A stretch of 6,693 nt of DNA from Chitinophagaceae bacterium. GTDB lineage: Bacteria > Bacteroidota > Bacteroidia > Chitinophagales > Chitinophagaceae. Where the stretch lies: positions 23,132-29,824 of the forward strand of contig DMPB01000091.1 of NCBI GenBank assembly GCA_003456175.1, read 5' to 3'. Positions 5,943 to 6,693 of the stretch are shown piece by piece (the first letter of the stretch is position 1; every line of letters starts with the position of its first letter). Both the position numbers and the translations under genes were made by a program. A model generated the notes under the pieces. The model ran no database searches, was not told the DNA's origin, and saw only the letters and a program-made list of their open reading frames with translations.

Positions 5943-6693
5943 TTAGAAACGTACCACCGGACATTTTAGTGATTTTCCGGTACTAAATACGCCTGTTTTA
6001 ACCAAGCTAAATTCGTAGGCACCTTGGCCACCATTGAACGAACTTAAAGCACTACTTGTGGCATCATAATTAATGGTTAGCTTAAAATCGTTCCATTGAT
6101 AGCCAACCATTGGTATAATGGCATCGGCATTGCGATAGTAAATTCCGGCAATAAGCTGTGTTGCACCATCGCCACTGAGGTTATAATTGGCATTAATACC
6201 TAATACCGTTTCAGTGGCCCTTGCCATTTGACTATAATACACGTTAGGGTTAATAATCCACTGATCATTGAGCTTAAAAGTGCCATTTAGAAAAGCGGTG
6301 TAACGCATGGGAACCTTAGCATCGGGGCTGTTACTAAAAAAAGATTCACTCGGTTGATTAATATGCGCTACAGCGATACCAGCATTAATGTATGTATTCT
6401 CAGATGGGAAATACGCATAATTTAAACCAACATTCAAATCGAAATAACCTACATTATTATTTAAAAACACCTCACCATTAGGCTGTGCTACATCAAAAAA
6501 CTTACCGTTCCATTGGTTATCAAAAGTAAGCTTGGTTGGGTCTACACGTTTTTGTACATACCCACCCTGAAAGCCAATGCTTATAAGGCTTGCCAAGCCC
6601 AGTACCTGATGATAAGCAACTCTGCCTTGTATACGTGTTGCACTTAAATTACCACAGCCTGCACGGTCGGTACTAACAGCGCCGCCTACACCT
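5943..6693 (-). CDS. PorP/SprF family type IX secretion-associated membrane protein (5' end outside window)
   Basis: These are the last 249 residues of a PorP/SprF-family outer-membrane beta-barrel, a Bacteroidota family linked to type IX secretion and gliding; its best-known members partner adhesins or secretion components. The frame stays open to the right edge (GVGGAVSTDRAGCGNL... RIQGRVAYH), so the true start lies beyond the window, and the TTG at 6596 is an internal Leu codon. Family features are the near-N-terminal TDRAG and LSATRIQG blocks, the IGFQGGYVQKRVD segment, NNVGYFDLNVGLNYAY followed by GIAVAHINQPSESFF, the barrel strands QLIAGIYYRNADAIIPMVGYQW, and the C-terminal GAYEFSLV and CPVVRF end that resembles the family's usual CPRF. 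Many genomes carry numerous paralogues outside the secretion locus, often beside a large adhesin gene; no such gene is visible here. A secretion role for this copy is inference. Confidence 0.9.
   Translation of the reverse strand, partial: GVGGAVSTDRAGCGNLSATRIQGRVAYHQVLGLASLISIGFQGGYVQKRVDPTKLTFDNQWNGKFFDVAQPNGEVFLNNNVGYFDLNVGLNYAYFPSENTYINAGIAVAHINQPSESFFSNSPDAKVPMRYTAFLNGTFKLNDQWIINPNVYYSQMARATETVLGINANYNLSGDGATQLIAGIYYRNADAIIPMVGYQWNDFKLTINYDATSSALSSFNGGQGAYEFSLVKTGVFSTGKSLKCPVVRF

Overview
The window comes from an AT-rich member of the Bacteroidota, most likely Chitinophagales/Chitinophagaceae-like. The evidence is two large outer-membrane receptors of Bacteroidota type, a PorP/SprF-family protein, no Shine-Dalgarno sequences before the genes, and a Bacteroidota-type -7 promoter element (TAnnTTTG) in front of malate dehydrogenase. 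The genus is inference; no 16S or similar marker is present.

Layout. Positions 1-762 (+) hold the C-terminal end of a TonB-dependent receptor that starts left of the window. An APC-family amino-acid permease (778-2055, +) follows after 15 bp, so the two probably share a transcript. A 36-bp perfect palindrome (2052-2087) is a bidirectional terminator separating this unit from a convergent gene. That gene is an 808-residue outer-membrane beta-barrel receptor (2110-4536, -) with signal peptide, carboxypeptidase-regulatory-like domain and plug. Next come a 274-bp spacer with a long hairpin element, malate dehydrogenase (mdh, 4811-5740, -), a 202-bp spacer with the mdh promoter and another hairpin, and the 3' part of a PorP/SprF-family gene (5943-6693, -) that runs off the right edge.

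The genes are mostly ordinary envelope transport and central metabolism. Mdh is a cytosolic TCA-cycle enzyme and has its own promoter and terminator, so it looks monocistronic. I see no defence, mobile or biosynthetic system.

The unusual signal is a dispersed short repeat with the core CATTTAC-(0-2 nt)-GTAAGG/T, occurring about eight times. Two copies form a 95-bp imperfect hairpin around the mdh terminator (4707-4801). Two form a 15-bp-stem hairpin downstream of the PorP/SprF gene (5872-5910). One lies at the 808-aa receptor's 3' end (2095-2107). A pair with nearly the same layout as the 5872-5910 hairpin lies inside the coding sequence of the first receptor (450-495). This looks like a small REP/MITE-like or regulatory palindrome family that I do not recognise.
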